Positions 14,338-18,294 of a stretch of DNA of 18,294 nt are shown one piece after another. Source of the DNA: UBA8752 sp036159995 (GTDB lineage Bacteria > Bacteroidota > Bacteroidia > Flavobacteriales_D > Sanyastnellaceae); contig JAYYEI010000018.1 in the NCBI GenBank assembly GCA_036159995.1, positions 1 to 18,294 of the forward strand, in the 5' to 3' direction. A program made the translations under genes and the position numbers. Below the pieces are notes generated by a model. It worked only from the letters and a program-made list of their open reading frames with translations. It ran no database searches and was not told the DNA's origin. Each line of letters opens with the position of its first letter. The stretch's first letter is position 1.

Positions 14338-15048
14338 ATGGCCCAAAACGGAATCCTCCAGTCCTCGCTCGCCAAGAAATACGCCATGGCGGCCACCGGA
14401 CTTTTCCTCTGCCTCTTCCTGGTTGGACACTTGGCAGGCAACCTCCAGCTGCTCACGGCAGCCTCGGATGGAGGACGTCAATTCAACGAGTACGCCAAGT
14501 TCATGACCACCTTCCCGGCGGTCAAGGTGCTGTCCTACCTCACCTACTTCTCCGTCCTCTTCCACCTCGTGGACGGCGTGGTCCTCTCCCTGCAGAACCG
14601 CAAGGCTCGCCCTGTGCGCTATGCCATGGAGCGCGCCTCCACCAATGCCGGATGGTCGAGCCGGAACATGATGTTGCTCGGCACCATCGTGCTCGTCTTC
14701 CTGGTGACGCACATGCAGAACTTCTGGTGGCAGATGCACTTCGGGGAGGTGGCCATGATTGACTACGATGGGGAGGGGGAGTCCGTGAAGGACCTGTACA
14801 CCGTCGTGGCGGCCTTCTTCAACCCGGAGATGAACCGTTGGGCCCTGCCCGCCATCGGCTTGTATCTCCTAGGTCAGTTCGCCCTTGGCTTCCACCTCTG
14901 GCACGGCTTCTCGAGTGGCTTCCAGTCCGTCGGGCTGCGCCATCCGCGGTACACCACCATCATCAGCTGCCTCGGCAAGGCCTTCAGCGTGCTGGTCCCC
15001 GTGTTGTTCTCGGCCATCGTCGTGTTCATGTACATCACCCAGGCCTGA
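14338..15048 (+). CDS. sdhC: Succinate dehydrogenase cytochrome b subunit (b558 family)
   Basis: 236-residue di-heme membrane anchor of succinate dehydrogenase/fumarate reductase, of the single-subunit, five-helix type used by Bacteroidota, Bacillus and epsilon-proteobacteria. Membrane helices lie at about 19-40, 63-85, 111-130, 165-188 and 212-233. Histidines H31 (VGHLAGN), H76 (LFHLVDG), H125 (VTHMQNFWW), H186 and H189 (GFHLWHGFSSGFQSVG) are placed to bind the two b haems. It hands electrons from the iron-sulfur subunit to menaquinone. The motif HLWHGFSSGFQSVG is characteristic of the family. The start ATG at 14338 follows the predicted promoter by about 45 nt. sdhA begins 20 nt downstream. 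Confidence 0.95.
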   Translation: MAQNGILQSSLAKKYAMAATGLFLCLFLVGHLAGNLQLLTAASDGGRQFNEYAKFMTTFPAVKVLSYLTYFSVLFHLVDGVVLSLQNRKARPVRYAMERASTNAGWSSRNMMLLGTIVLVFLVTHMQNFWWQMHFGEVAMIDYDGEGESVKDLYTVVAAFFNPEMNRWALPAIGLYLLGQFALGFHLWHGFSSGFQSVGLRHPRYTTIISCLGKAFSVLVPVLFSAIVVFMYITQA

Positions 15049-15068
15049 CGGTCAGAATCGAAGAAGAG

Positions 15069-17093
<2,025 letters not shown>

Positions 17094-17096
17094 GCC

Positions 17097-17846
17097 ATGG
17101 ACTTTACGTTGAAGATCTGGCGGCAGGAAGGGCCGCAGGAGCAGGGCCGGATGGAGACCTACCCGGTCACCGGCATCACTGGGGACATGAGTTTCCTCGA
17201 GATGATGGACGTGCTCAACGACCAGCTCATCCGGGACGGGCAGGACCCCGTCGCCTTCGACCACGATTGCCGCGAGGGCATTTGTGGCATGTGCAGCATG
17301 TTCATCAACGGAGAGGCCCATGGGCCGAATCGGAAGACGACGACCTGCCAGCTCCACATGCGGAGCTTCAAGGACGGGGAGACCATCTACATCGAGCCGT
17401 GGCGTGCCGCGGCATTCCCGGTGGTCAAGGATCTCGCTGTGGACCGCAGTGCCTTTGACCGCATCATCCAGTCCGGAGGCTATGTGAGTGTGAACAGTTC
17501 GGGCAATCCGCTCGACGCCAACGCAATTCCGGTGCCCAAGGCCGACGCCGACGAGGCGTTCAATGCGGCGACCTGCATCGGGTGCGGTGCCTGTGTGGCC
17601 ACGTGCAAGAATGCGTCGGCCATGCTCTTCGTGTCGGCCAAGGTGAGCCAGTTTGCTCTGTTGCCGCAGGGCCAGCCGGAGCGCATGAGCCGCGTGCAGC
17701 GCATGGTGGACCAGATGGACAAGGAGGGCTTTGGCAACTGCACCAACACCGGCGCTTGTGAAGTGGAGTGTCCCAAGGGCATCAGCCTCGACAACATCGC
17801 CCGGATGAACCGCGACTATCTGAAGTCGCAGGTCACCGGCGAGTGA
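17097..17846 (+). CDS. sdhB: Succinate dehydrogenase/fumarate reductase iron-sulfur subunit
   Basis: 249 residues carrying electrons from FAD to the cytochrome b subunit. The [2Fe-2S] cluster is bound by C58, C63, C66 and C84 (CREGICGMC … TTTC) in the N-terminal ferredoxin fold. The C-terminal [4Fe-4S] and [3Fe-4S] clusters use CIGCGACVATC (160-170) and CTNTGACEVECP (215-226). The N-terminus MDFTLKIWRQEGP and the segment MSFLEMMDVLNDQLI are typical of the Bacteroidota form. It starts 3 nt after sdhA and ends the operon; its stop codon lies inside a predicted terminator hairpin. The direction of catalysis (succinate oxidation or fumarate reduction) cannot be read from the sequence; the co-encoded di-heme anchor allows either. 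Confidence 0.96.
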   Translation: MDFTLKIWRQEGPQEQGRMETYPVTGITGDMSFLEMMDVLNDQLIRDGQDPVAFDHDCREGICGMCSMFINGEAHGPNRKTTTCQLHMRSFKDGETIYIEPWRAAAFPVVKDLAVDRSAFDRIIQSGGYVSVNSSGNPLDANAIPVPKADADEAFNAATCIGCGACVATCKNASAMLFVSAKVSQFALLPQGQPERMSRVQRMVDQMDKEGFGNCTNTGACEVECPKGISLDNIARMNRDYLKSQVTGE

Positions 17847-17858
17847 GCCAATTTTTTT
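17831..17858 (+). terminator. Predicted Rho-independent terminator of the sdhCAB operon
   Basis: GGTCAC pairs with GTGA-CC (one bulged G) around the loop CGGCGA, and a run of seven T residues follows two bases later (17852-17858). The hairpin overlaps the sdhB stop codon. The stem is short, so efficiency may be modest. Confidence 0.45.
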
Positions 17859-17894
17859 GGGATTGTGCTGACTTTCAGCCTGTCAGGGTTGAGG

Positions 17895-17902
17895 TAAATT
17901 TG
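17895..17902 (+). promoter_or_regulatory. -7 element (TAAATTTG) of the HMA-domain gene
   Basis: TAAATTTG is an exact TAnnTTTG match. A TTTC at 17873-17876 lies 18 nt upstream as a poor -33 box. The element ends only 4 nt before the ATG at 17907, so the transcript should begin at or within a base or two of the start codon: a leaderless or nearly leaderless mRNA. Confidence 0.5.
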
Positions 17903-17906
17903 ACTT

Positions 17907-18287
17907 ATGCGTTTGTTGTTGTCTCTCTGCCTTGTAGTTGTGTCCACCGTGACGTGGGCCCAAGGATCTCTGAAGTGTGAGTTCACCGCGAAGGGATGTT
18001 GTCCCATGTGCGAGGACCGCATCGTGGGGGCCTTGGATGTGCCCGGAGTCCGTGCTGTGGAATGGGACCAATTCAAGGAGAAGGCGATGGTGGTCTACAA
18101 GCCGAAGAAGATTTCGGAGGAACGGATCCAGCAGCTTGTGGCCGATGCCGGTCACGACACCGACCTCTATACGGCCACCGATGAGGCGTACAATGGCCTG
18201 GCGGAGTGTTGTCTTTATCGTTCAGGTTGTCAGGGGTGCTCGGATCGTGAGAAGCATTCAGAACAGGACGACGACGACCGTCGCTGA
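17907..18287 (+). CDS. Secreted heavy-metal-associated (HMA) domain protein
   Basis: 126 residues. The signal peptide MRLLLSLCLVVVSTVTWA is followed by QGS, so cleavage after A18 is likely. The mature part is one HMA/CopZ-like fold: the metal loop is GCCPMC (30-35), where C32 and C35 form the CxxC pair and C31 is an extra neighbour. It is followed by PGVRAVEWDQFKEKAMVVY (46-64), ISEERIQQLVADAGHDTDLY (69-88) and the conserved tail DEAYNGLAECCLYR (92-105). Further cysteines C101, C102, C108 and C111 and an acidic end (EQDDDDRR) make a Cys- and Asp-rich C-terminus. Related Bacteroidota proteins are periplasmic copper- or mercury-type metal binders; the metal here is not determined. It stands alone after sdhB with its own predicted promoter. 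Confidence 0.82.
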   Translation: MRLLLSLCLVVVSTVTWAQGSLKCEFTAKGCCPMCEDRIVGALDVPGVRAVEWDQFKEKAMVVYKPKKISEERIQQLVADAGHDTDLYTATDEAYNGLAECCLYRSGCQGCSDREKHSEQDDDDRR

Positions 18288-18294
18288 TGCCCCG

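Overview
The window reads as chromosomal DNA of a GC-rich (roughly 60-65% by eye) member of the Bacteroidota, probably a marine or Flavobacteriia-like lineage; I cannot place it more finely. The grounds are: a three-gene succinate dehydrogenase of the Bacteroidota di-heme cytochrome b type; RseP, GltX and PBP1A sequences of Bacteroidota character; several start-proximal TAnnTTTG-like promoter elements and little Shine-Dalgarno signal; and secreted proteins whose signal peptides end in Ala followed by Gln. It is densely packed: two convergent gene ends lie 0 and 3 nt apart and several operon gaps are 3-6 nt.

Layout. 1-107 (+): possible tail of an unidentified gene. 111-1882 (-): rseP, then a stand-alone Hpt phosphotransfer protein. 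1998-8675 (+): a tight five-gene run of PBP1A, CoA-transferase subunit A, a membrane-anchored arylsulfotransferase-like beta-propeller, a membrane-anchored PAPS-type sulfotransferase and CoA-transferase subunit B. 8676-11746 (-): gltX and folB (ATGA overlap), then a secreted protein with four EF-hand/dockerin-like loops. 11841-13757 (-): a small predicted outer-membrane protein, then a di-heme cytochrome c peroxidase-like lipoprotein. 13876-14223 (+): a short single-stranded DNA-binding protein. 14338-17846 (+): sdhC-sdhA-sdhB, with a promoter and a terminator. 17907-18287 (+): a secreted heavy-metal-associated (HMA) protein that appears to be transcribed with almost no leader.

How the genes fit together. 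Most are housekeeping: envelope proteolysis and murein synthesis (RseP, PBP1A), ketone-body/short-chain acyl-CoA exchange (ScoA/ScoB), Glu-tRNA charging and folate synthesis (GltX/FolB), and TCA cycle/respiration (SdhCAB). The part that stands out is the pair of sulfotransfer-type membrane proteins lying between the two subunits of one CoA-transferase, with spacings that imply a single transcript. One has a PAPS-binding cytosolic-type fold and the other belongs to the PAPS-independent ASST-like family. The pair could form a membrane module that handles sulfated envelope molecules; that function is inference. A second oddity is a zinc-ribbon-like cysteine cluster inside PBP1A.
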